From: Dehalococcoidia bacterium UBA5629
GTDB lineage: Bacteria; Chloroflexota; Dehalococcoidia; GIF9; UBA5629
DNA: 13,316 nucleotides
Assembly (NCBI GenBank): GCA_002421445.1
Contig: DIKB01000076.1
Coordinates: 1-13,316, forward strand
Reading direction: 5' to 3'
The notes under the pieces are model-generated. The model was not told the origin of the DNA. It made no database searches and saw only the letters and a program-made list of their open reading frames with translations. Both the position numbers and the translations under genes were made by a program. Every line of letters starts with the position of its first letter. Position 1 is the first letter of the stretch. Shown in pieces: positions 7,502 through 13,316 of this stretch.

Positions 7502-7773
7502 TGTAAATTGTCTTTCCGCATCGAACCGCACATGCCGATTATTTTCACGTTACGATCCCATTGCCACCTGCTGCTGTTTTTTACTGAACGCGAAGATATA
7601 GATAATCTCAAGAATGCCCGCGGTTTGCCCCCGTAAAGGATACCATTTGTATGTTACTGACGGTGGAATTTGAGCTTGTCCCATTTCAATACCAGTTGCA
7701 ATGTTCGTTTCGTGAGATTTTGAACGCTAAGAACAATTGTTTCACTTAAATCAAACGGTTTTGAGAGATGCTC
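7502..7773. other. 272-bp intergenic region between the NMO and MFS genes
   Basis: It holds no recognisable gene. The part near the NMO stop carries nested inverted repeats, annotated separately. A 44-codon frame at 7684-7550 (minus) lacks a ribosome binding site and resembles nothing I know. No convincing promoter for the MFS gene was found, though one may exist in the AT-rich stretch near 7530-7610. Confidence 0.5.
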
Positions 7774-7779
7774 TTAGCG
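7725..7779 (-). repeat. Nested inverted repeats at the end of the NMO gene
   Basis: In the minus-strand transcript CGCTAAGAGC (7779-7770), which contains the NMO stop codon, pairs with GTTCTTAGCG (7734-7725) over 10 positions with one G-U wobble; the loop is 35 nt. Inside the loop TCAAA-ACCG-TTTGA forms a 5-bp hairpin. AACAATTGTT (7741-7732) is a perfect 10-bp palindrome overlapping the 3' arm. No T-run follows, so a classical intrinsic terminator is not supported. A transcript 3' structure or an operator is possible. Confidence 0.4.
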
Positions 7780-8748
7780 GCAAGTCGCTATATCGTGTAA
7801 ATGCCGGATAATAAGCTCGGCTTCACTGATAATGCTGTCAATGATCTCTTTGGCGCTCAGTGTGTCGTGGATTAACCCTACCACCTGACCAACACTTACC
7901 GCTGCATTGTCGATATCACCGGTAGTATAAGCATTTGCTCCTTTTCTCCCCCTTATCAGAGGCAGCAAGTCTTCCAGTGTAGCACCCCTCTCTTCCATCG
8001 CCAGAATATTTCTGGTGTAGTCAGTACTTGCTACCCTTACCGTATTCTTTATCGAGCGCTGAATCAGCATCGTATCGGTTTCCTGAAGTTGCATTAACCA
8101 CTCCCTGATCTTTGGGTGCACATCACATTCCTTGCAAGCCATAAAGCGTGTACCCATCAACACCCCCTCGGCTCCCAGAGCCAGGGCAGCAACAAACCCT
8201 CTGGCATCGGCGATACCCCCGGCAGCAATAACCGGAACCTTCATCGCATCTACGGCGATAGGGAGGCGTACCAGCGATGTCACATCCTCCATCCCCGGGT
8301 GCCCGGCGGCCTCAAAACCGACGATAGTTACCGCATCTACGCCAAGCCGTTCCGCTGTTTTTATGTCCCTTATCCTGGTTGCCCGATGCATCGTTTTCAC
8401 CCCTGCATCCTTAAGCAGTTTCATATATGGCTCGGGGCTGCGGCCTGAGGTTTCAATGATATCCACCCCTTCCTCAATAGCAGCGTTGAAATAAGCTTCA
8501 TAGTCAACCGGTTGGACGGTTGGCAGCAGGGTAATATTCACGGCGAAGGGCTTATCGGTCAGGCTTCTCGTTCGTTTAATCTCTTCTCGAAGTTCTTCGA
8601 TGGAGGGAATAGTGACCGAAACGAGGATGCCCAACCCACCGGCATTAGAGACCGCGGAGACGAGTTCGGCCCCCGACAGATATCCCATTGGCCCTGATAT
8701 TATGGGGTACTCGATACCGAATAACTCTGTAACCCTGGTCTTGAACAT
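7774..8748 (-). CDS. Nitronate monooxygenase / FabK-like FMN protein (2-nitropropane dioxygenase family)
   Basis: A 324-aa TIM-barrel flavoprotein. Motifs are PIISGPMGYLSG (15-26), AGGLGILVS (36-44), GFEAAGHPG (144-152) with the family histidine H150, the FMN-phosphate segment AAGGIADARG (175-184) and GAEGVLMGTRF (192-202). The start at 8748 is chosen because GGGAGG lies 7 nt upstream; a frame extended by 16 residues to 8796 has a non-family N-terminus. The family includes nitronate monooxygenases and the enoyl-ACP reductase FabK, which share this fold and the GGH motif. Beside hydratase and acyl-CoA dehydratase genes in an apparently anaerobic cluster, an enoyl-CoA reductase-like role is at least as plausible as nitronate oxidation (inference). 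It lies 96 nt after the MaoC pair, in the same direction. Confidence 0.88.
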   Translation of the reverse strand: MFKTRVTELFGIEYPIISGPMGYLSGAELVSAVSNAGGLGILVSVTIPSIEELREEIKRTRSLTDKPFAVNITLLPTVQPVDYEAYFNAAIEEGVDIIETSGRSPEPYMKLLKDAGVKTMHRATRIRDIKTAERLGVDAVTIVGFEAAGHPGMEDVTSLVRLPIAVDAMKVPVIAAGGIADARGFVAALALGAEGVLMGTRFMACKECDVHPKIREWLMQLQETDTMLIQRSIKNTVRVASTDYTRNILAMEERGATLEDLLPLIRGRKGANAYTTGDIDNAAVSVGQVVGLIHDTLSAKEIIDSIISEAELIIRHLHDIATCR

Positions 8749-8805
8749 AGTCTTGCCTCCCTCGCTGTTATAGTCCTTTCCCCGCGACAATTCCACCGGA
8801 GCAGG

Positions 8806-8814
8806 TTTATATCA
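8806..8814 (-). promoter_or_regulatory. Possible internal extended -10 promoter before the NMO gene
   Basis: The minus strand reads TGATATAAA in the 96-nt gap between the MaoC and NMO genes, a TGn plus TATAAA. No good -35 is seen. It could give the NMO gene some transcription of its own apart from the upstream operon. Confidence 0.25.
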
Positions 8815-8844
8815 CGGCAGCAAGTTTGGGCTACTCAATGCTTA

Positions 8845-9300
8845 TTACCTGAAGATAATGGTGGCATTGGCCAGCGTCGTCTTCTCGCCTTTCCCGTTTT
8901 GAATCCACATCTCGCACTCGAGGTAGTGCTTATCACCATCGGCGTATTTCTTTTTAACCAGTCCCTTGCACCAGTGGGTTTCACCTTCCGCGGGTTCCGT
9001 CATTGATTTCATCTGCCGGGGGTAATCGATGGCCTTAAACTGGCAGGAGAACTTCTCGATGGTGCCTGCTCTCCCTATCCAGTCGGTGATTAGTTGTACC
9101 AGCCAGGCCCGCTTTAGTTGCCCGTGGATAATTGGCTTGCCGATGCCGTGGGCCGCGGCGAAACCATCTTCGTAGTGAATAGGATTAAAATCGCCGGTGG
9201 CGCCGGCCCATTTTACCAGCATTTGAGTAGTCGCAACCTTGGGCAGAGCGGGTATTTCATCGCCCACTTTAATGTTTTCCCAGCTTATTTGACTGACCAT
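8845..9300 (-). CDS. MaoC-like (R)-specific enoyl-CoA hydratase subunit, catalytic type
   Basis: A 151-aa single hot-dog domain protein. It contains the hydratase-2 motif WAGATGDFNPIHYEDGFAAAHG-like segment around residues 31-52, with the catalytic pair D37 and H42 and the conserved N39 and P40. IIHGQLKRAWL (57-67) forms the central hot-dog helix region. The predicted reaction is reversible hydration of an enoyl-CoA to an (R)-3-hydroxyacyl-CoA. The ribosome binding site GGAGG is 5 nt upstream of the ATG. It starts 23 nt after the stop of a second MaoC-fold gene, and the two probably form a heteromer as in mycobacterial HadAB-type hydratases. The substrate is unknown. Confidence 0.88.
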   Translation of the reverse strand: MVSQISWENIKVGDEIPALPKVATTQMLVKWAGATGDFNPIHYEDGFAAAHGIGKPIIHGQLKRAWLVQLITDWIGRAGTIEKFSCQFKAIDYPRQMKSMTEPAEGETHWCKGLVKKKYADGDKHYLECEMWIQNGKGEKTTLANATIIFR

Positions 9301-9323
9301 TTCTACCTCCGAAGACCGCCGGC

Positions 9324-9800
9324 TCAGCGATTTATAACGGTTTGCCTCGTTTTAGCGACCAGTTCGTTGTCCTGGTTGACATAAGTAGTTTCGACAATCG
9401 AGAACAGTATTTTCCCTGACTTACCTTCTCGCTCGGTGATGCTGGCAATTCTTGATATAGCTGTCAGCACGTCTCCGGCTCGGACAGGGCGAAGGAACTC
9501 GTAGTCTATGCCGCCATCAAGGATGCTGCCATAACCAGCTTTTATGATAGTATCCATCATTTCTGCCATCAGTGGCACCAAAATTGGCATGGGACCATCC
9601 CAACTGACCGGCCAACCGAAGAACCCGGGAGGAGCCACGATCGCATCGAACCCCGATTCCCTGGCGTATTCCTCGTCCCAGTAAAGCGGATTATAGTCGC
9701 CAATTGCATCCGCATACCTCTTAATGGCTCCCTTTTCTACCTCCATGACGATGCCATCTCCAGTTTTACCTACCAGCTTCATCACTTGTTCCTCTAACAT
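9324..9800 (-). CDS. MaoC / FAS1-type dehydratase N-terminal-like subunit lacking the catalytic histidine
   Basis: A 158-aa hot-dog protein resembling the MaoC_dehydrat_N (FAS1-like dehydratase) domain. The active-site region reads KRYADAIGDYNPLYWDEEYA (27-46): Asp35, Asn37 and Pro38 are kept, but Tyr40 stands where the catalytic His of hydratase-2 enzymes sits. It is therefore likely the non-catalytic, substrate-holding partner of the downstream MaoC gene, like HadA or HadC. The 3' end shows typical ILFSIVETTYVNQDNELVAK. The start at 9800 has GAGAGG 8 nt upstream. An internal ATG at 9782 (MKLVGKTGDG) also has AGAGGA 7 nt upstream and would shorten the protein by six residues. It lies 3 nt after the activator gene. 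Confidence 0.85.
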   Translation of the reverse strand: MLEEQVMKLVGKTGDGIVMEVEKGAIKRYADAIGDYNPLYWDEEYARESGFDAIVAPPGFFGWPVSWDGPMPILVPLMAEMMDTIIKAGYGSILDGGIDYEFLRPVRAGDVLTAISRIASITEREGKSGKILFSIVETTYVNQDNELVAKTRQTVINR

Positions 9801-9803
9801 TTG

Positions 9804-10679
9804 TTATGCCTCTCTATCAAAAACAGTCGAACGCAGAGCCGCTTTAATCTCTTCCTGTTTACCGTTGCTGATTTCCCAGGCAATAAGCGCAGCTCCAAGA
9901 GCGCCTACTATTTGAGGTTCGTCAGGTATTAGCAAGCTTGTTTTCAGTCTTTGCTCCAGAGTTTTTACCACGCCAATATTTTGTGCTACTCCACCCGACA
10001 TCACCACTCTTTCCCTGATCCCTACCTGAGCCACCATTCCGGCGATACGCGATGCGATGGCACGATGCAGGCCGGCGCAGATATCTTCCAGTGCACAACT
10101 CTGGGCGAACAGAGAGATTATCTCCGACTCGGCAAAAACCGTACACAAGCTGGAGATTTCGACATTATACTTTGACAAAAGCGAAAGAGGCCCCATCTGC
10201 TCTATCCCCAACCCCATCGTGGCCGCCATCACCTCCAAAAAACGGCCGGTTCCGGCAGCGCATTTGTCGTTCATTACAAAGTTCCTCAGGTTCCCCTCAG
10301 CGTTAAGCCAAATTACCTTGGTATCCTGTCCGCCGATGTCAATAATGGTATGCGCTTCGGGGAAAAGCCAGTGAGAGCCCCTGCCGTGACAGGTAATTTC
10401 GGTAATCTCTTTATCGGCAAAGAGAACCTTGGCGCGCCCGTAGCCGGTGCCCACCGTATACCCGATGTCGCCTCTCTCCAGCCCCACCTGTTCAAGAGCG
10501 TGTGCGAAGGAGTTTTCAGCCGCTCCCTGATATATGGCTCCGCTCCTGATAATGTTCTTGGCAACAACATTGCCATCCCCATCCAGAAATACCGTTTTCG
10601 TGTACAGCGAACCTACATCTATACCGGCGACTACGGTTTTATTACTAATTTTAGCTACCTCCAATCCCGATTGGCTCAT
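9804..10679 (-). CDS. [4Fe-4S] ATPase activator of a 2-hydroxyacyl-CoA dehydratase / benzoyl-CoA reductase (HgdC/BcrD type)
   Basis: A 291-aa ASKHA-fold ATPase (BadF/BadG/BcrA/BcrD family). It hydrolyses ATP to push a low-potential electron into its partner dehydratase or reductase. Motifs are GIDVGSLYTKTVFLD (19-33), TVGTGYGRAKV (75-85), DIGGQDTKVIWLN (114-126), and the cluster cysteines C140 in NDKCAAGTGRFLEVMA and C179 in SSLCTVFAESEIISL. These match the two Cys that hold the single [4Fe-4S] across the HgdC homodimer. MSGGVAQNIGVV (227-238) and GALGAALIAWE complete the fold. The length fits HgdC/BcrD rather than the roughly 430-aa BcrA. The ATG at 10679 has a poor ribosome binding site. 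A GGAGG inside codons 7-8 sits 8 nt before an in-frame ATT (codon 11), a possible alternative start. It follows the 421-aa subunit gene by 25 nt. Confidence 0.94.
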   Translation of the reverse strand: MSQSGLEVAKISNKTVVAGIDVGSLYTKTVFLDGDGNVVAKNIIRSGAIYQGAAENSFAHALEQVGLERGDIGYTVGTGYGRAKVLFADKEITEITCHGRGSHWLFPEAHTIIDIGGQDTKVIWLNAEGNLRNFVMNDKCAAGTGRFLEVMAATMGLGIEQMGPLSLLSKYNVEISSLCTVFAESEIISLFAQSCALEDICAGLHRAIASRIAGMVAQVGIRERVVMSGGVAQNIGVVKTLEQRLKTSLLIPDEPQIVGALGAALIAWEISNGKQEEIKAALRSTVFDREA

Positions 10680-10704
10680 TCAATCTGCAAGTAATCGATC
10701 ATTT

Positions 10705-11970
10705 CTAGCCGCGCCGCCACTTCTTCCTGGCATCGATTGTCTCCAGGAAAGCCTCGAATCTGGTCTTGAACTGGGCCTCATTAAAGAAGGCAATGTCCAC
10801 CATATCCCCTTCAAAGATTAGCCCGGGTACACCGTGTTTCCGCTCACAAGCATCAACTATGTCATGCTGGCCGATGTCGAACATACGGCAGGTCGGGCTG
10901 GCCGGCATCAACAGGCCATCAAGATCGAATTTCTCAACGTAATCATTAACCATCTCCGACGCCCAATGAGGATAAAGCGTCTTGAGCATACTAACATTAC
11001 ATTCAGCCAGACTGTGCAGTGGGTTTTCAGGGTCGATCAACTCGACATCGGGATAGAAAGCCAGTGGGTATCTGCCAATTACGATATTGGCGTGGTGATT
11101 GATCAGCTCTCTGCCGACGACTCCCAGCAGACGCCACATGGTGTAGTTATCCCAGTACAGGCGGTATTTTTCATCCGGTACAGCGCCAATTCCCTTTGCT
11201 ACCCGATCTTCCAGCTCGGCCAGAAATCTCTCGTAGAATTCCACCGTGCCCGGTTTACCCTGCAAGACGATGAAAGGAGCCAGCCCAACTCCCAGATCGA
11301 AGAGAGTCATCGGGGCCGGCCTATGGGCCTGAAGAGCGACGCACTTATTACGCAGTATGGCACATTTCTTCATAACCGCCATCGCCTCCGATAGCGCAGC
11401 ATAATCGTAGCGATGTCCGGAGACCTTCTCAATCATCGGTATGGCCACTTCTTTGAGCTGTTTTTCCAGGTACTTGACGCGTTCGTCAAAGTCCTCTTTG
11501 GTGACACAGCCGGACGGATTGGGGTCGATGATAATCGCCGGAGCCCCGGTTTTGTGGCTGAGCAGTTCGGCCATGGTGAACTGCTCCTGGCACTCCCCCA
11601 TGCAGTTAATCAGGTCCGGCAGGGGAAAGTCTATCTGGGGCGGCAGCTTAACGCCGTTTACTTTTGCCATCGCCAGGCCCACGAATGTCCTCATGTAGCA
11701 ACAAGTGTTTGACAAAAAACCTTCGTCCTCGGACACCTCGAAAACTTCTTTCATGAGATGCCGTGCGCCTATATAAGCAGCCACGTGAGCATGCATAATG
11801 GTGAGTATGCCCTGCGAGGTCGTCATCAATGTTCCCGGCACTGCGATATGCCAGCAGACTTTCTTGCCTTCTTCCGGCGCCCTTCGCACCTCTGCGAAGT
11901 ATTCGTCAATGGCTTTACCCATCCACTTGAGCGACTCCAGTTCGTTCCGTTTAACCTTCACATCTGACAT
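10705..11970 (-). CDS. 2-hydroxyacyl-CoA dehydratase / benzoyl-CoA reductase-type subunit (BcrB/BadE/HgdA-like)
   Basis: A 421-aa iron-sulfur subunit of the HgdB/BcrB superfamily, predicted to pair with the 391-aa product of the gene just upstream. Features seen are SNTCCYMRTFVGLA (87-100), DLINCMGECQEQFTMAEL (119-136), a late segment PASPTCRMFDIGQ (356-368) and GVPGLIFEGDMVD (380-392), the last matching the family C-terminus. Eleven cysteines are present, including a vicinal C90-C91 pair; which of them hold the [4Fe-4S] cannot be fixed without a structure-based alignment. The length is close to BcrB/BzdO (about 430 aa) and below HgdA (about 475 aa). The ribosome binding site GGGGGTC overlaps the end of the preceding gene, whose stop lies 2 nt before this start, indicating translational coupling. 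Whether it dehydrates a 2-hydroxyacyl-CoA or reduces an aromatic acyl-CoA cannot be decided. Confidence 0.92.
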   Translation of the reverse strand: MSDVKVKRNELESLKWMGKAIDEYFAEVRRAPEEGKKVCWHIAVPGTLMTTSQGILTIMHAHVAAYIGARHLMKEVFEVSEDEGFLSNTCCYMRTFVGLAMAKVNGVKLPPQIDFPLPDLINCMGECQEQFTMAELLSHKTGAPAIIIDPNPSGCVTKEDFDERVKYLEKQLKEVAIPMIEKVSGHRYDYAALSEAMAVMKKCAILRNKCVALQAHRPAPMTLFDLGVGLAPFIVLQGKPGTVEFYERFLAELEDRVAKGIGAVPDEKYRLYWDNYTMWRLLGVVGRELINHHANIVIGRYPLAFYPDVELIDPENPLHSLAECNVSMLKTLYPHWASEMVNDYVEKFDLDGLLMPASPTCRMFDIGQHDIVDACERKHGVPGLIFEGDMVDIAFFNEAQFKTRFEAFLETIDARKKWRRG

Positions 11971-11972
11971 TT

Positions 11973-13148
11973 TTACTTGACCCCCATTTCAATTTGTTCC
12001 CTCAGGGCTTGCAGCCTGGTTTTCAAACCTTCCAGAGACACTGCCTCATGCTCCAGCTCTATTAACAACTCGGGTATATTGTTTCTGGCAAGCTCTCGTT
12101 TAATGTCTACATAGCGCTCCTGGTGCGGCGGGCAATATTTCGCCAGCAAGTTAATGACTCCCTGCGCTCCGCAGGCATGAAACTTGTCCTTAACGTACTG
12201 TCCCCAGTTGACTTCGTTGTCTATTCTGGTGGGGCAAGGCAAGCTACGGTCCAGGAATTTATCGGCCAGGCCGTCAATCGGATTTACGTCCTCATTAACA
12301 CTGAGGGCAAAATACCGGGCGCCATTGTAGATATCGTCGTCAACCACCACCATCCCCTCATCCTCAATCATGTCCATCACGTCGAACCGCGGTGGGTGGC
12401 AGAAGTGCCCCACGATGAAAATCTTCACTCTGTTGTCGGGAACCACCGGCAGCTTCTCCAGCTCCGGCAGCAATTGCTCCAGCAACTCATTATGCTCTTC
12501 CTTCAGCATCAGGGCGCTTGCCTGAACGATCCGGGCTATCTCCCTCGCCCGCAGCAGCCCGGGGTTCTTTTTCCTTGTCCGGTAGAGTCGCTGCAGCAAT
12601 TTGCGGTTCTTGTTATAGATCTTGATGCTTTGGCTTATAGCGTCATCACTGAGCGCCTTGCCGCTAATTCTCTCCAGGCTCTTGCGGATTTTTTCCAGAT
12701 TCCACTTCAGGTGCGGCTTTACGACATCGGGATTACTGATTATCGGCGGCAGGTGATGGAACTCGATGTTGGGAATGGGGGTATTCCGCTCGATAACAAA
12801 GGGCAAGCCACGTGCCTGCATGCACTGGTCATAGAAATACATCCCGTCCAGGAACTCCAGTTTGCCCTGCAAGGCATCATCTACAATACTGCGCGACAGG
12901 CCGCAATAAAAGACGTGGACGTAGGAGTGTGCTATGGTGATGCGTTCGTTGCTAGGCCACATCTCTACCGGCAACATACCGGTGGCATGTATCATCTCCA
13001 GGGGGAAGTGCATAGGGAGACAAGCGATTATCTTGCGGTCATTACGCGCTTTCCAGTCGCGCAGGAACTGGTATGGATCATCTCCAAGGGCTTCAACCCT
13101 GCCCAGAATATCCTGCACTATTTTGGGTCTCTTTACAGCTACTGGCAT
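11973..13148 (-). CDS. 2-hydroxyacyl-CoA dehydratase / benzoyl-CoA reductase-type subunit (BcrC/BadD/HgdB-like)
   Basis: A 391-aa partner iron-sulfur subunit. Likely cluster cysteines are C82 in VFYCGLSRSIVDDALQG, C109 in YDQCMQARGLP and C339 in AKYCPPHQERYVDIK, matching the three-Cys pattern of HgdB/BcrC proteins. The C-terminus, NIPELLIELEHEAVSLEGL (357-375), is close to the BcrC/BadD ending. GHFCHPPRFDVMDMIED (247-263) begins the second Rossmann-like half. The length (391) fits BcrC and HgdB (about 380). A strong AGGAGGAG ribosome binding site lies 5 nt before the ATG, 18 nt after the stop of the upstream CoA-transferase. The enzyme would use one-electron chemistry driven by the ATPase encoded two genes downstream. 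Confidence 0.92.
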   Translation of the reverse strand: MPVAVKRPKIVQDILGRVEALGDDPYQFLRDWKARNDRKIIACLPMHFPLEMIHATGMLPVEMWPSNERITIAHSYVHVFYCGLSRSIVDDALQGKLEFLDGMYFYDQCMQARGLPFVIERNTPIPNIEFHHLPPIISNPDVVKPHLKWNLEKIRKSLERISGKALSDDAISQSIKIYNKNRKLLQRLYRTRKKNPGLLRAREIARIVQASALMLKEEHNELLEQLLPELEKLPVVPDNRVKIFIVGHFCHPPRFDVMDMIEDEGMVVVDDDIYNGARYFALSVNEDVNPIDGLADKFLDRSLPCPTRIDNEVNWGQYVKDKFHACGAQGVINLLAKYCPPHQERYVDIKRELARNNIPELLIELEHEAVSLEGLKTRLQALREQIEMGVK

Positions 13149-13166
13149 AAATTCTCCTCCTTGGCT

Positions 13167-13316
13167 TTATTTTGTACTCCTCTCTACGTCTCCGAACTGC
13201 TCTACTATCGTCTCATTTTTCAGGTTGGCAATCTCACCCGGCGTATAGCCGCCGATCTCACTTAGAATCCAGTCTGTATCGCCACCCGCGTCGGGGGCAT
13301 CCAACTTCATCACTGC
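13167..13316 (-). CDS. CaiB/BaiF CoA-transferase, C-terminal 49 residues (partial at right edge)
   Basis: The minus-strand frame is open from the right edge to a TAA at 13169-13167. The 49 residues include DTDWILSEIGGYTPGEIANL, matching the usual C-terminus of CaiB/BaiF proteins (DTDEVLSELGYSEEEIAEL-like, then a short tail). It ends 18 nt before the 391-aa dehydratase subunit and is probably the upstream member of the same operon. The rest of the protein, including its active site, is outside the window. Confidence 0.8.
   Translation of the reverse strand, partial: AVMKLDAPDAGGDTDWILSEIGGYTPGEIANLKNETIVEQFGDVERSTK

Noticed and set aside
7550..7684. 44-codon minus-strand frame (MGQAQIPPSVTYKWYPL...) in the NMO-MFS gap
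   Set aside because: It has no ribosome binding site and no recognisable relatives. My first reading of it as a continuation of the NMO frame proved wrong on recounting: the NMO frame after its stop closes again after about 37 codons.
12123..13265. 380-codon open frame on the plus strand
   Set aside because: It is antisense to the 391-aa dehydratase subunit and the end of the CoA-transferase. The minus-strand proteins have clear family motifs and strong ribosome binding sites, so this is a shadow frame.
1..13316. CRISPR arrays, tRNA/rRNA genes, transposases, attachment sites
   Set aside because: No spaced direct repeats, cloverleaf-like segments, transposase motifs or integrase genes were seen on reading either strand. 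No search tools were available to exclude faint remnants.

Overview
The window looks like a bacterial chromosome fragment from an anaerobe, most likely of the Chloroflexota (class Dehalococcoidia or a relative). This placement is inferred from the style of the DnaE and RecA sequences, from the dnaE / DUF1461 / FmdB / recA / recX neighbourhood, and from the strictly anaerobic catabolic genes beside it. It was not tested by any search. No rRNA, tRNA, CRISPR array, insertion sequence or phage gene could be recognised.

Left block (1-4883), housekeeping. It begins with the N-terminal 615 residues of the DNA polymerase III alpha subunit (dnaE, minus strand, running off the left edge), with an intact PHP domain and all three polymerase aspartates. 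A divergent promoter region (1846-2058) separates it from a four-helix DUF1461/TIGR01906-type membrane protein. A small FmdB-type zinc-ribbon gene (minus) converges on that gene and is divergent from recA. recA is followed by recX on the plus strand. A GC-rich hairpin between them covers the recX ribosome binding site.

Right block (4890-13316), catabolism. Every gene here is on the minus strand. Only 6 bp separate the recX stop from the first gene of this block, a class III (CaiB/BaiF) CoA-transferase, so the junction is abrupt. Read in transcription order from the right edge, the block holds: the tail of a second CaiB/BaiF CoA-transferase; two subunits of a 2-hydroxyacyl-CoA dehydratase / class I benzoyl-CoA reductase-type enzyme (391 and 421 aa); its [4Fe-4S] ATPase activator (291 aa, HgdC/BcrD type); two small MaoC-fold hydratase subunits; and an FMN nitronate monooxygenase/FabK-like protein. 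The genes from the right edge to the MaoC pair are 2-25 nt apart and look like one operon, with the NMO gene following after 96 nt. After longer gaps come an MFS transporter of the oxalate/formate-antiporter-like type and the first CoA-transferase.

Proposed logic (inference): an organic acid is imported by the MFS protein, activated to its CoA thioester by CaiB-type transferases, and processed by an ATP-driven one-electron (ketyl-radical type) dehydratase or ring reductase. The enoyl-CoA product is then hydrated by a heteromeric MaoC hydratase or reduced by the flavoprotein. The substrate cannot be read from the sequence. The most interesting point is the combination of a BcrB/BcrC-like subunit pair with a single HgdC-type activator, a MaoC heterodimer and an NMO/FabK-like flavoprotein in one cluster.
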